DNA from: Lentimicrobiaceae bacterium
Lineage (GTDB): Bacteria > Bacteroidota > Bacteroidia > Bacteroidales > JALOCA01
DNA length: 64,000 nt
Direction of reading: 5' to 3'
Assembly: GCA_023227965.1 (NCBI GenBank)
Contig: JALOCA010000008.1
Span: forward strand, 1 to 64,000
This document shows, piece after piece, positions 25,013 through 34,542 of this stretch. Every line of letters begins with the position of its first letter. Within the stretch, counting starts at the first letter, position 1. The translations under genes and the position numbers were made by a program. The notes below the pieces were generated by a model. That model ran no database searches. It was given only the letters and a program-made list of their open reading frames with translations, and was not told where the DNA came from.

Positions 25013-26668
25013 ATGTTTAAAGGCCATCCGAAAGGACTTTTTGTATTGTTTTTTTCAAACATGGGAGAACGCTTTGGTTATTATACCATGCTGGCGATTT
25101 TTACCCTGTTTTTGCAGGATCATTTTGGCTGGGACGAAACCCGTGCCGCCGGATTGTATGGTATTTTCCTTGCAGCAATTTATTTTGCCCCTTTACTTGG
25201 TGGAGTAATTGCCGACGCATGGTTAGGCTATGGTAAAACGGTTACAATCGGAATTATTACCATGGGCTTGGGTTATGCACTGCTATCACAAACAGGTGCA
25301 AATCCAACAAGTATGTATATTGCCCTGGCAATTATTGCCCTTGGCGTAGGATTATTTAAAGGTAATCTGGTAGTTATTGTAGGAAACTTATATGAAAATT
25401 CCAAGATAGGACATTTGCGCGATGCGGCATTCAATATTTTTTACATGGGTATAAACATAGGAGCAATGTTTGCTCCACATGTTGCCCGTTTCTTGAAAAA
25501 CCTTATGATGCACAACGAAGGTTTTGTATATAATTCAGCTATTCCTAAGATAGCCAACGATGTAATCGCCGGAAACCAGGTTACTCCAGAAAATCTCCAG
25601 AAAATACAACAAATGGCAGGAACAACGGATATGACTTCGGTAGCCGATTTCGCCCAGCGTTACTTAGATGCTATGGCACATGGCTATAATTGGGGTTTTG
25701 CCGCAGCCGGCATTTCCATGCTCATTTCCATCGTTATTTTTATTGCATTTAAAAAACATTTCAAACATGCCGATTATATGCAAAAGGATAAAATCAAAAC
25801 AGGAGAAGCCGTAGAATTAACACCTAAGCAAATTCGCGACCGCATATTGGCATTGTTGCTCGTTTTCGTTATCGTTATTTTCTTCTGGATGGCTTTCCAT
25901 CAAAATGGTTCAACTCTTACATTCTTTGCAAAAAATTATACGAATCTGAGTGCAAGTAAATACACTTTCCTCCTTTTCAATATTCCGAGTCTATTAGCCA
26001 TTTTTGCGATCATTCTTGGTTTAGTATCAATCATCAATAAAGAAACAAAAGCAAAATTTAAAGCTATAGGTGCGGCATTTGTTGTTGCAGGCTTGGCTTA
26101 CATCATTTATATGCTTAGAATTACAAACGGAGATATGATAGATCCGGAACTTTTCCAATCATTTAACCCCATGTTTGTAGTATTTCTTACGCCTGTAATT
26201 GTAGGATTTTTCCTTTGGTTACATAATAAAAACACAGAACCTTCCGCCCCAAGTAAGATAGGTATTGGTATGGTAATTACAGCAATTGGCTTCGCTATCA
26301 TGATGTATGCCTCATATACACTTCCAAGTGTAAAAGAATTGGGTGGGAATGCCATTGATCAGTCTCTCGCAGTAAGTCCATACTGGCTGATTTCAACTTA
26401 TTTTACCTTAACAATTGCCGAGTTATTCCTTAGCCCGATGGGATTATCATTTGTTTCCAAGGTTGCGCCTCCCAAGCTAAGAGGAACTATGCAGGCTGGC
26501 TGGCTGAGTGCTACTGCTATCGGCAACTATTTAGCCGGTTTTATCGGACGGTTTTATAAAAATTGGGAACTATGGCAGTTTTTTATGTTGTTGGTTATTG
26601 TGGCTATTGTTTCAGCAGCCATTATGTTTTCGATAATGCACATTATCAAAAGAGCAGCAACATCTTAA
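25013..26668 (+). CDS. POT/PTR2 family proton-coupled peptide transporter
   Basis: 551 residues with about 14 membrane segments. The N-terminal signature FFSNMGERFGYYTM contains the ExxERFxYY-type motif of proton-coupled oligopeptide transporters (here MGERFGYY), and GGVIADAWLGYGKT is the second PTR2 signature. A hydrophilic loop sits mid-protein. It imports di- and tripeptides across the inner membrane. It converges with a dipeptidyl peptidase IV gene, which would supply dipeptides, so the pair fits peptide scavenging. Confidence 0.92.
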   Translation: MFKGHPKGLFVLFFSNMGERFGYYTMLAIFTLFLQDHFGWDETRAAGLYGIFLAAIYFAPLLGGVIADAWLGYGKTVTIGIITMGLGYALLSQTGANPTSMYIALAIIALGVGLFKGNLVVIVGNLYENSKIGHLRDAAFNIFYMGINIGAMFAPHVARFLKNLMMHNEGFVYNSAIPKIANDVIAGNQVTPENLQKIQQMAGTTDMTSVADFAQRYLDAMAHGYNWGFAAAGISMLISIVIFIAFKKHFKHADYMQKDKIKTGEAVELTPKQIRDRILALLLVFVIVIFFWMAFHQNGSTLTFFAKNYTNLSASKYTFLLFNIPSLLAIFAIILGLVSIINKETKAKFKAIGAAFVVAGLAYIIYMLRITNGDMIDPELFQSFNPMFVVFLTPVIVGFFLWLHNKNTEPSAPSKIGIGMVITAIGFAIMMYASYTLPSVKELGGNAIDQSLAVSPYWLISTYFTLTIAELFLSPMGLSFVSKVAPPKLRGTMQAGWLSATAIGNYLAGFIGRFYKNWELWQFFMLLVIVAIVSAAIMFSIMHIIKRAATS

Positions 26669-26690
26669 TAAAAATATTTAGTTTATATAA

Positions 26691-26722
26691 AAAGGCAGAA
26701 TCTTTTAGGTTCTGCCTTTTTT
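26691..26722 (+). terminator. Intrinsic terminator after the POT transporter
   Basis: Stem AAAGGCAGAA / TTCTGCCTTT with a T-rich 3' run, 22 bp after the stop. The A run on the other side may let it also work for the opposing dipeptidyl peptidase gene. Confidence 0.8.
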
Positions 26723-26771
26723 GTTCCTGGCATGAGAGATGATTCCTCTCTCTCATTTGTATGTCTGTTTT

Positions 26772-28961
26772 TTAGAGGTTATTAAGGAGGAAATCGGTCA
26801 TGCGTTTATAAAGATGCAAACGGGTAAAACCTCCATAAATACCGTGGTTTTTGTTGGGATAAAACTGCATTTCGAACTGACGGTTATTATTTACAAGAGC
26901 AGTAATCAAATCCATCGAATTTTGCACATGCACGTTATCGTCGCAAGTTCCGTGAACCAATAAAAATTTACCCTTCAAATTTTTAGCGTAATTAATAGGA
27001 GAATTATCATCATATCCTGAAGGATTTTCCTGTGGTGTGCGCATAAATCGCTCAGTGTAAATATTATCGTAATATCTCCAGTTGGTAACCGGTGCTACAG
27101 CAATGCCAGTTTTGAAAACGTCAGCACCTTTTGTAAGACACGAAGCAGTCATAAAACCACCGAAGCTCCAGCCCCATATTCCAATACGATTTTTGTCAAC
27201 GTAAGGTAGGGTTCCCAGGAACAAAGCGGCATCAATCTGGTCAATAGTTTCGTATTTACCCATTTGCATGTAGGTGCATTTTTTAAACGCTTCGCCTCGG
27301 GCACCTGTTCCCCGGTTGTCAACCGAAACACTGATATAGCCTTTTTGTGCCAACATCTGGTACCAGACAAAGTCGAAATAGTCCCAGGTATTCTGTACCG
27401 TTTGTGAGCCCGGACCTCCATACACATTTATAAGTACAGGATATTTTTTGGTACTGTCGAAATTTGCCGGCTTTATCATGTAAGCATTAAGTTCAATATC
27501 TTCGCTTGTTTTGATTGTAAAAAATTCCTGCCTGATGAAACCGTATTCACTTATAACTTTTTTTAATTCGGCATTATCGTTTAAAACCTTGATAACCCTT
27601 CCATTGATTCTATATAAAGTAGTGCTTGGAGGAGTATTGGCATCGGAGTAATTACCCACGTAATACTTAAAGTTACGGCTAAATTCGGCATCAAAAGTAC
27701 CGTTGCATGTTGAAAGCCGTTTTTTGCCTTTTCCGCTGAGGTTTACAGCATAAAGATTGCGGTCGAGCGGCGAAGTTTCAGTAGAAATGTAATATACAAT
27801 ACCTTTGCTTTCGTCCACTCCTTTGATGTCGATAACTTCCCAATTCCCGGAGGTGAGTTGGCGAACAAGGTTTCCCTGCATGTCATACAGGTAAATATGC
27901 CTGTAACCATCTTTTTCGCTGGATAAAATAAAATGTTTGTTGTTTTTTAAGAAAGTGAGATGATCGTTGATTTCGATGTAGTATTTGTTTTCTTCAGTAT
28001 ATATTACTTTTGATATGCCGGTCGTGGGGTTGGTAAAAAGCAATTCAAGTTTGTTTTGTAGCCGGTTCATCCGGTAAATGCAGAGAACATCAGGAATATT
28101 TGTCCATTTAATGCGGGGAATATACTGGTCGGTAATATTCCCTATATCCATTTTCACAGTAGAACCGGTGGTAATGTCGTAAACAAAAATGTTAACTATC
28201 GAGTTGGCTTCCCCGGCTTTGGGATATTTAAATTTGTATTCTTCGGGGTATAAATCGCCCCACATTGTCATCGAAAATTCCTTCACTTTGCTTTCATCAA
28301 AGCGATAAAATGCAATCTTTGTCCCATCGGGCGACCAGAAAAATGCTTTTGAGAATTCAAACTCTTCCTCATACACCCAATCGGTAGCACCGTTAATGAT
28401 ACTGTTTTGCAAACCATCGGCAGTGATTTGCCTTTCGGTATTATTCAGTAAATCCTTTAAAAAAAGATTATTATCTCTAACAAACGCAATTTTTGTTCCG
28501 TCGGGAGACAAATCTGCGAGGCGTTGTTTACCTTTATCCGAAACGGGGGCAAGTTTTTGTGTGGTAAAATCCCAAACATAATACAACGATTTTGATGACC
28601 TGCGGTAAATAGGTTCGGTTTCTGTGGCTATCAGCATTTTGGTTTCATCATTGCTGAAGTTAAACTCATCTATAGAAAGAGGGTCTTTTGCTCCTTCGGG
28701 GATTAGCTGGTTGCCGGCAACCAGCAGCTTGTCTTTTTCACCCGTTTTGTAGAAATAGAGAAAAATAGAATCGTTCTCGTTTGTGCAGTAGTGCTCGCCA
28801 TCATTCATACTGCGAACTTCCCCTGTAAAAGCCGGATAGAATTTCCTGCTTCGCCATATGTCTTCGAGGGAAATATCCTTTATGGGATTTTGTGCAAAAA
28901 CGATACCTTGTAGCCCTAAAAACAAGGCAGTTGTAATCCATAATACAATTCGTTTTGTCAT
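26772..28961 (-). CDS. Dipeptidyl peptidase IV (S9B)
   Basis: 729 residues, signal peptide about 1-23 (IVFAQ). Residues about 40-470 form the beta-propeller, with the YEEEFEF segment holding the double Glu that binds the substrate N-terminus. The C-terminal alpha/beta hydrolase carries the triad Ser in GWSFGG (about 600), Asp in HGTCDDN (about 675) and His in NKNHGIYGG (about 707). It removes X-Pro or X-Ala dipeptides from peptides in the periplasm. The POT transporter gene faces it across a shared terminator. Confidence 0.93.
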   Translation of the reverse strand: MTKRIVLWITTALFLGLQGIVFAQNPIKDISLEDIWRSRKFYPAFTGEVRSMNDGEHYCTNENDSIFLYFYKTGEKDKLLVAGNQLIPEGAKDPLSIDEFNFSNDETKMLIATETEPIYRRSSKSLYYVWDFTTQKLAPVSDKGKQRLADLSPDGTKIAFVRDNNLFLKDLLNNTERQITADGLQNSIINGATDWVYEEEFEFSKAFFWSPDGTKIAFYRFDESKVKEFSMTMWGDLYPEEYKFKYPKAGEANSIVNIFVYDITTGSTVKMDIGNITDQYIPRIKWTNIPDVLCIYRMNRLQNKLELLFTNPTTGISKVIYTEENKYYIEINDHLTFLKNNKHFILSSEKDGYRHIYLYDMQGNLVRQLTSGNWEVIDIKGVDESKGIVYYISTETSPLDRNLYAVNLSGKGKKRLSTCNGTFDAEFSRNFKYYVGNYSDANTPPSTTLYRINGRVIKVLNDNAELKKVISEYGFIRQEFFTIKTSEDIELNAYMIKPANFDSTKKYPVLINVYGGPGSQTVQNTWDYFDFVWYQMLAQKGYISVSVDNRGTGARGEAFKKCTYMQMGKYETIDQIDAALFLGTLPYVDKNRIGIWGWSFGGFMTASCLTKGADVFKTGIAVAPVTNWRYYDNIYTERFMRTPQENPSGYDDNSPINYAKNLKGKFLLVHGTCDDNVHVQNSMDLITALVNNNRQFEMQFYPNKNHGIYGGFTRLHLYKRMTDFLLNNL

Positions 28962-29000
28962 GCAAGTATTTTTAAAAATGGTTTTTCGTTTTATCCTAAC

Positions 29001-29348
29001 TTAAAATGGCAGATCATCGCTTATGGGTGGTTCCGGCGGAATGTCGGAATATTCGTCAGCACGACTTTGCTGATACGTTTCCTGCATTTCTTTTTCTATT
29101 TTCCAAGCTCTTGCTTCTGTAAACCACCTGCTGTTGTATTCGCGGCTTTCCAAATCAAAGAAAACTGTAATTTGTTCTCCTTCATTAATTTTAAATTGTT
29201 CAACTTTTTCACTCCACAGCGAAAAGCATACTTTTTTGGGAAATTGCGCCTGGGTTTCAATAACAAATTCCTGTTTTTTCCAGGGACCATTTTTGCCTTC
29301 TCCGGTTACAAGAGGTAAAATACGAATAACTTTTCCTTTAATGTCCAT
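29001..29348 (-). CDS. DUF3127 protein with SSB-like acidic tail
   Basis: 115 residues. The first about 85 form an OB-like beta barrel (GKVIRILPLVTGEGKNGPWKKQEFVIET), the DUF3127 pattern common in Bacteroidota. It ends DIPPEPPISDDLPF, which closely resembles the DDIPF-type tip of single-stranded DNA-binding protein that recruits repair and replication partners. A role in single-strand DNA transactions is plausible from this but unproven. It is separated by 39 bp from the dipeptidyl peptidase gene downstream. Confidence 0.8.
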   Translation of the reverse strand: MDIKGKVIRILPLVTGEGKNGPWKKQEFVIETQAQFPKKVCFSLWSEKVEQFKINEGEQITVFFDLESREYNSRWFTEARAWKIEKEMQETYQQSRADEYSDIPPEPPISDDLPF

Positions 29349-29417
29349 AACTTATGTATTAAAATGTTAGATTTTTAGAGTATTTTATAACTATAAATTT
29401 AAAATGTAATTATTTGG

Positions 29418-31331
29418 TTATTTATGTAAAGGGATATCGAAAGGATTATCCATAACTTCTGTTTTTCCTTTTTTGTAATACACTGTAATTTTTTTATCCG
29501 ATAATAATTTATAAACTTCTTTTGCCTGCACTTTTGCAATAACGTAATGTATTCGCAACAAGGGTTTGTCATAGTTAAGTTGCGTTTGCAGTCTTACAAT
29601 TCCATCGTTGCCTGAAAGGTGACTTTCAAGGTACAAAAGCTTATCCTGCATGGCAGGGATAAGCAATTCCGGCAGAACAATTTCCACCACAGCCAGTTGC
29701 TCAGGCGAAAACGAATCAAAGTTATTAAAAGTATCATCAACTGGGGTAAACATCCTTTGATAGAAAACCGATTTGCTGATATCCGCAATCCGGACTTCTC
29801 CCTGAGCTACCTTAAAATGCGTTTTTTCAATGAGTTCCTGTCCATCTATCTTTAGCTTAATCTCTTCTTTTTCAATAATATCAACAATCATATCCGGAGT
29901 TATTTTCCCATTGTCGAAAAAAATACGAATTTTTATCGGTTCTCCAAACTCGGTTTCGAAGCCGTAAAACGCACCCTGCTGCTTTAGTTTTTCGTAAAAC
30001 AATAACTCGTCATTGGCATCTAAGAAGTTATATATTCCTATTTCTGCAATGGTTACAGTATTTTTCGATTTTTCAGGTTCTGATATGAAGGTAATTACGG
30101 GCGTAAAAATGGCTTTTCTAATGGCAAAAGGACTGGTAAGTTTGGGATCAAAATAAATCTTTGCAGAATGAGATTTAACAAAAGCCGCTACTCCTGTTAC
30201 TCCTTTCACATTTTTCATCTGTTCGATGAATGATGTGGCGCTTCCAAAGCATTTTATACTGCTTAATCCCTCCTGGATGAAAACATTAGATTTTTTTTGC
30301 TGATCAGGCTCTCCCCATCGTATGTTTACGGTAGGAATTTCTGTTATGGAAGCAAAAATCAGGGCGGCAACAATAAGAATTACAACAACCAACGGTGGCA
30401 GGAAAGTAAGTTTCCGTTTGTTAATAAGCAAAGCTCCTTTTTCCGGACATTGCGTAACACAATCAGTACAAAGATGACAATCAATATGATTTACAGTTGT
30501 AAGAGAGGAAACCGGAATCGCCATCGGACAGGTTTTATCGCAAATTTTGCATTGGGTACATTTGTCCGGATTTCGAGTTACTCTGAAAAGAGGGAAAAAG
30601 CCTGTTTTCATTTTTAACAGTTCAATCGTATAAGCAGAAATTGCAATTGCAGCAAGATAAATTGACCAATGTAATTGAAATACAATATTATACAAAAAAT
30701 ACAGCCCGGTAATAATGATGAAAACCAAAGTAAAAGAAAATGTATTAGCAACAGCTCCCAGAGGGCAAACATATTTGCACCAAAACTGGTGAATAAAAAA
30801 TGAACCTGCGATAGTAACAAAAAGCGCCGCCAGAGCATACCACACCATTACATCCACAGAAAAACCGGAAAAAACAGCATAGTAAGGATCGTATTTTTTA
30901 CAAAACAACTCGCTGGTGGTCATTGTAAAGTAAAATGTTAAAAAAAACAGTATGTATTTTAAACTTCTGAGCAAACGATCAGGGATACCTGAAAAGGTAT
31001 ATTGCATTTTAAGTTTTTTACCCCATTTTCCCAAAAATTCGGTAAAAAAACCAATGGGACAAATAAAACTGCAAAACATCTTGCTGACAAGGATAGTCCC
31101 AGCAATAAGTGCAATTCCCATGGCAATCTGCAAGAGTGTCATAGAACAGGCAAGGGTGTTATTGGCTAAAAAAGTGGCAAACGCCTGCATTCCTCCGAAG
31201 GGGCAGTACGCTTCAAAATCAGATATATATTGTTTGTCAAAAAAAGGTCGTACCAGTAAATATACCAATAATAACAAGATTGCCCATTGCAGGGGTTTCC
31301 TGCAAAAATTGATTTTTTTTCTTTTGCTCAT
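29418..31331 (-). CDS. Membrane polyferredoxin (NapH/NosR-like 4Fe-4S protein) with HMA-like domain
   Basis: 637 residues from ATG 31331; an in-frame extension to 31493 lacks similarity and is not used. The N-terminal half has about six membrane helices with Cys motifs CPFGGMQ, CSFICPIGF and CKYVCPLGA, as in NapH/NosR/CcoG. Two 4Fe-4S clusters follow (CTQCKICDKTCP and CHLCTDCVTQCP). After a further helix comes a segment like heavy-metal-associated domains (GLSSIKCFGSATSFIEQMKN, VKGVTGVAA), but with a single Cys instead of CxxC, then about 200 unrecognised residues. Likely passes electrons from the quinone pool or ferredoxin to a periplasmic acceptor. The partner is unknown. Confidence 0.75.
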   Translation of the reverse strand: MSKRKKINFCRKPLQWAILLLLVYLLVRPFFDKQYISDFEAYCPFGGMQAFATFLANNTLACSMTLLQIAMGIALIAGTILVSKMFCSFICPIGFFTEFLGKWGKKLKMQYTFSGIPDRLLRSLKYILFFLTFYFTMTTSELFCKKYDPYYAVFSGFSVDVMVWYALAALFVTIAGSFFIHQFWCKYVCPLGAVANTFSFTLVFIIITGLYFLYNIVFQLHWSIYLAAIAISAYTIELLKMKTGFFPLFRVTRNPDKCTQCKICDKTCPMAIPVSSLTTVNHIDCHLCTDCVTQCPEKGALLINKRKLTFLPPLVVVILIVAALIFASITEIPTVNIRWGEPDQQKKSNVFIQEGLSSIKCFGSATSFIEQMKNVKGVTGVAAFVKSHSAKIYFDPKLTSPFAIRKAIFTPVITFISEPEKSKNTVTIAEIGIYNFLDANDELLFYEKLKQQGAFYGFETEFGEPIKIRIFFDNGKITPDMIVDIIEKEEIKLKIDGQELIEKTHFKVAQGEVRIADISKSVFYQRMFTPVDDTFNNFDSFSPEQLAVVEIVLPELLIPAMQDKLLYLESHLSGNDGIVRLQTQLNYDKPLLRIHYVIAKVQAKEVYKLLSDKKITVYYKKGKTEVMDNPFDIPLHK

Positions 31332-31501
31332 GTCGTACTTTTTGCGAAAGCAAATATATAAAGAATACACCTTTAAAAAAGCCGTGGATGTATTAAAACC
31401 ATTCCCGGTAATTAAAAAAATACTCCGGAAAGGGTGGACGAAAAAATTCGTTAACAAATTAAATGAAAAAACAATAATTTTGTAAAAAAGCAATTTATAA
31501 A

Positions 31502-32539
31502 ATGTTAATCTGCCCTCGGATACTGATTATCATTGTGCTGTCGGTATTTTCATTTTTACCACCTGCAATAGCACAATCGCCTGAACGGTTGCGTATTATG
31601 TTTTACAATACTGAAAACTTATTTGACCCTTTCGGAGACAGTATTTCGGAATACAATGCTTTTACAGCCCGGGGAGAAATGTACTGGACATTTGGAAAAT
31701 TCAGCAAAAAGATAATCAACCTGTATAAAACCATCGTCGCTGTCGGTGAATGGAATGCTCCATGCCTGGTGGGTTTATGCGAAATTGAAAACCGTTTTGT
31801 TTTGAACTGGCTTACCCGGCAAACACCTCTCAGTCAGTTTGGTTACCGGATAATTCAACACGATTCGCCTGACAGGAGAGGGATTGACGTGGCTTTGCTA
31901 TATAGGGCAAAGCAAGCGGTACTGTTACATGAGGAATTTCTACGTATTTCAATACCAGGAGATAGCATTTTCAAAACCAGAGATGTTCTTTATGCCAAAT
32001 TTTTAATGTTGCAAAGTGATACACTTCATGTTTTTGTCGTACATCTGCCTTCCAAAATAGGAGGTGCTGTTCCAACCTCTTCGAAACGTGAGTCTGTAGC
32101 GATACAGATTATAAGAAAAACTGATTCCGTTTTCAGACACAATGGAAACTCCAATATTGTAATTATGGGCGATTTTAATGACTCCCCCTCCAGTAATTTA
32201 CTTACTGATTTTTTTGAAGCAGATAAAATTTCCGACAACATAGCCCCTTCAAAATTGTACAATCTGATGGAAAAGTATAAAAATAAACCTGCTTATGGAA
32301 CACATAAATTCCGGGGTAATTGGACAATTATTGATCAAATTCTTGTCTCTGGTAATTTATTACTAAATAACAATTTCTTTATTGTAGAAAACAAAGCATA
32401 TATTTTCAGTTCTGATTTTCTTTTGGAAGACGACCCTGTTAATACAGGCAAAAAACCTTTCAGAACATACGAAGGTTTCAGGTATAAAGGAGGCTTCAGT
32501 GATCATTTGCCTGTTTATACCGATATTATCAAAAAGTGA
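31502..32539 (+). CDS. Secreted endonuclease/exonuclease/phosphatase family protein
   Basis: 345 residues, signal peptide about 1-24 (AIAQ). Motifs of the DNase I/exonuclease III fold appear in order: FYNTENLFD, GLCEIEN (metal-binding Glu), DRRGIDVALLY, MGDFNDSP and the terminal GGFSDHLPVY with the catalytic Asp-His. Such Bacteroidota proteins are predicted secreted nucleases or phosphodiesterases; the substrate is not evident. Divergent from the polyferredoxin gene. Confidence 0.88.
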   Translation: MLICPRILIIIVLSVFSFLPPAIAQSPERLRIMFYNTENLFDPFGDSISEYNAFTARGEMYWTFGKFSKKIINLYKTIVAVGEWNAPCLVGLCEIENRFVLNWLTRQTPLSQFGYRIIQHDSPDRRGIDVALLYRAKQAVLLHEEFLRISIPGDSIFKTRDVLYAKFLMLQSDTLHVFVVHLPSKIGGAVPTSSKRESVAIQIIRKTDSVFRHNGNSNIVIMGDFNDSPSSNLLTDFFEADKISDNIAPSKLYNLMEKYKNKPAYGTHKFRGNWTIIDQILVSGNLLLNNNFFIVENKAYIFSSDFLLEDDPVNTGKKPFRTYEGFRYKGGFSDHLPVYTDIIKK

Positions 32540-32560
32540 TATAAATAAAAGAAATAGAAT

Positions 32561-33376
32561 TTGATGATGGCTTTGGCATATAGCAATAAAATAAAAGGGA
32601 AAATTCAAGTATTTATACTTTCATTTATATACTATATTACTACTTACTTAATTATACTTTTTATAAATCGTTATGCTACGCTTTTCATTGCTGCGGATTT
32701 TGGAATTAAAACAATCATTCGGCACGGCGACATTATTTTTATCACGCTACCATCCTCTTCTTTATGGACACGCGATGCTATATTGTCAATTTCTATGGCA
32801 GGACATGTAATTTGTCTTTTAACAGGAATTTGTGTAATCGCGTTTTATAATTTTCATAAGCTAACCCGGATACCTTACGCCGGTGTCTGGATTTGTTTTC
32901 ATGCTTTTAATTTTGCTTTAGGAGCAATACTATACAAATTGGCAATAGGAACAGGCATTCCTGCCGGGGCACTGCATTTGGGAACTCCGGTAAAAATTGT
33001 TGTAGCGCTTGCGTCTGTTTATTTCCTTGGCAAATCCGGATATTACTTTGCACCAGCTTTTTGCTTAACTCCTGCCTATTGCAGTTGCAACAGACAAAAA
33101 GAATATCTGTTTGCAGTAATTTTACCCTGGATTACTGGAAGCACAATATTGCTTCCTATTGTTCATGGTAGCATTAAAATAGAAGGTGTATTATCTTTTT
33201 TATCTCTTTTGTTTTTTATTGTTCCTGTTTTTTGGAGAATGAAAAAATATAAACAAAAAGTGTTTCTACCTAAGTTTTCCCATATGCAACTCTTGGCATG
33301 GTGTGCTGTAGCTTTTATTTTAATATCTTTTATCGCCCTATATATAAGTGCTATAAGCGTATTTCTCCCTAAATAA
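32561..33376 (+). CDS. Multi-pass membrane protein, unknown function
   Basis: 271 residues with about seven hydrophobic segments. A loop with several Cys (AFCLTPAYCSCNRQ, about 168-181) lies in the middle. I do not recognise a family. It starts 21 bp after the nuclease-fold gene and is probably co-transcribed. Confidence 0.6.
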   Translation: MMMALAYSNKIKGKIQVFILSFIYYITTYLIILFINRYATLFIAADFGIKTIIRHGDIIFITLPSSSLWTRDAILSISMAGHVICLLTGICVIAFYNFHKLTRIPYAGVWICFHAFNFALGAILYKLAIGTGIPAGALHLGTPVKIVVALASVYFLGKSGYYFAPAFCLTPAYCSCNRQKEYLFAVILPWITGSTILLPIVHGSIKIEGVLSFLSLLFFIVPVFWRMKKYKQKVFLPKFSHMQLLAWCAVAFILISFIALYISAISVFLPK

Positions 33377-33436
33377 TTTCGGTAAATTCTTGTCATTAAA
33401 AATGCAAATTTTAGAATATTTTTATCTTACATAAAA

Positions 33437-34072
33437 TTACTTTCTGGGTAAGTTGCAGATAATTTGTTGTAGATAATGCATTGTACCAGGACCTTCGTTA
33501 CATAATACATCCAGGATGCTCAAATTGGGGGAAAAACCAGTTGAAAAAGAGAACACCTGGGTGTACACCGGAAAATCCATTTCAGTATCCGTTTTAGGGT
33601 GGATGGAGAAGCGGAAATCGTAACAATTTTCAGGATTTTTTATGAAGGATTCAGTAAAATGAATCTCCCTTTCTGCTTTGAGCCACTCAAGGATTTTGCG
33701 GGTAATCATTGTGTTAAAATCAATAAGCCGCCGTGGAGGATTTTCAAAGAAACCGGCAATAGCATCACGGTAAAATAAAAAAAACGGAGAATTATTATAA
33801 GCGGCTTCAATAGAACGGAAATGGATTTGTTGCCAACGGGTAGAAAAGTCTATAGTAATATCTTTTGTAAGTGTATGGTTTCCTGTAATTTTATTTACCG
33901 GGATACTTAGGGTTTGCTTTCCCTGCCGACCAGCAATACAACATCGGTTGCGGTAACTTTGTTTGGAATAACTTTCATACAACTCGATATAAGCACTATC
34001 GGCAACAAGCAGTTGGACAAAATATTCAACCGGGGGAAAATAAGCGGTAGAAAATAATGAGAAAAGCGGCAT
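33437..34072 (-). CDS. WbqC family protein
   Basis: 212 residues from the ATG near 34072 that gives MPLFSLFSTAYFPPVEYF; a longer in-frame start upstream (34132) lacks similarity. WbqC features seen: STAYFPPVEYF near the start, the block SIPVNK, and the helical middle with FFLFYRDAI. WbqC-like proteins occur in O-antigen and surface polysaccharide loci and are thought to take part in sugar transfer or modification, but biochemistry is sparse. No polysaccharide genes are nearby. Confidence 0.75.
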   Translation of the reverse strand: MPLFSLFSTAYFPPVEYFVQLLVADSAYIELYESYSKQSYRNRCCIAGRQGKQTLSIPVNKITGNHTLTKDITIDFSTRWQQIHFRSIEAAYNNSPFFLFYRDAIAGFFENPPRRLIDFNTMITRKILEWLKAEREIHFTESFIKNPENCYDFRFSIHPKTDTEMDFPVYTQVFSFSTGFSPNLSILDVLCNEGPGTMHYLQQIICNLPRK

Positions 34073-34159
34073 ATTTTTTTTTGCGAAAATAGGAAAATAA
34101 AAAAGAGGTGTGTTAATCAGCATGATTATCACGACCTCTTTTAATTCTAAAGAAAAATA

Positions 34160-34513
34160 TTAATTCTTTAGCAGCACATCGTTGATGGCTTGTACCAGCG
34201 AGGCTTTAGGCAATGCCCCCACCGCCATTTGCGGTTGATCAGCCTTAGGACAAAAAAGCATAGAAGGGATACTGTGTATTCCAAAAGCAGAGGAAATCTC
34301 CTGTTCCTGTTCGGTGTTTACTTTGTAAATATTAATTTTTCCCTGATATTCTTTTGATAATTCCTCCAAGATGGGAGAAATCATCTTACATGGGCTGCAC
34401 CAGTCTGCATAAAAATCAATGATGCAAGGCAGTTCGCCTTCAAATTTCCAATCTTTATTATTTTCAAAATCGAATACTTTTTTCTTAAAAGTATCTAAGG
34501 TTAAATGTTCCAT
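34160..34513 (-). CDS. trxA: Thioredoxin
   Basis: 117 residues, cytoplasmic. The active site is WCSPC at 38-42 (Gly of the usual WCGPC replaced by Ser), preceded by IIDFYADWC; cis-Pro in IHSIPSMLF. It reduces protein disulfides. The gene lies 29 bp downstream of a membrane-anchored paralogue, and the two proteins share most of their sequence, so they arose by tandem duplication. Confidence 0.88.
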   Translation of the reverse strand: MEHLTLDTFKKKVFDFENNKDWKFEGELPCIIDFYADWCSPCKMISPILEELSKEYQGKINIYKVNTEQEQEISSAFGIHSIPSMLFCPKADQPQMAVGALPKASLVQAINDVLLKN

Positions 34514-34542
34514 ATAGATATGTGTTATTGTTGTTATTTGAA

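Noticed and set aside
31332..31493. N-terminal extension of the polyferredoxin
   Set aside because: The extra 54 codons have no similarity to the family, overlap the divergent promoter region and the internal ATG at 31331 gives the usual basic start before the first helix.
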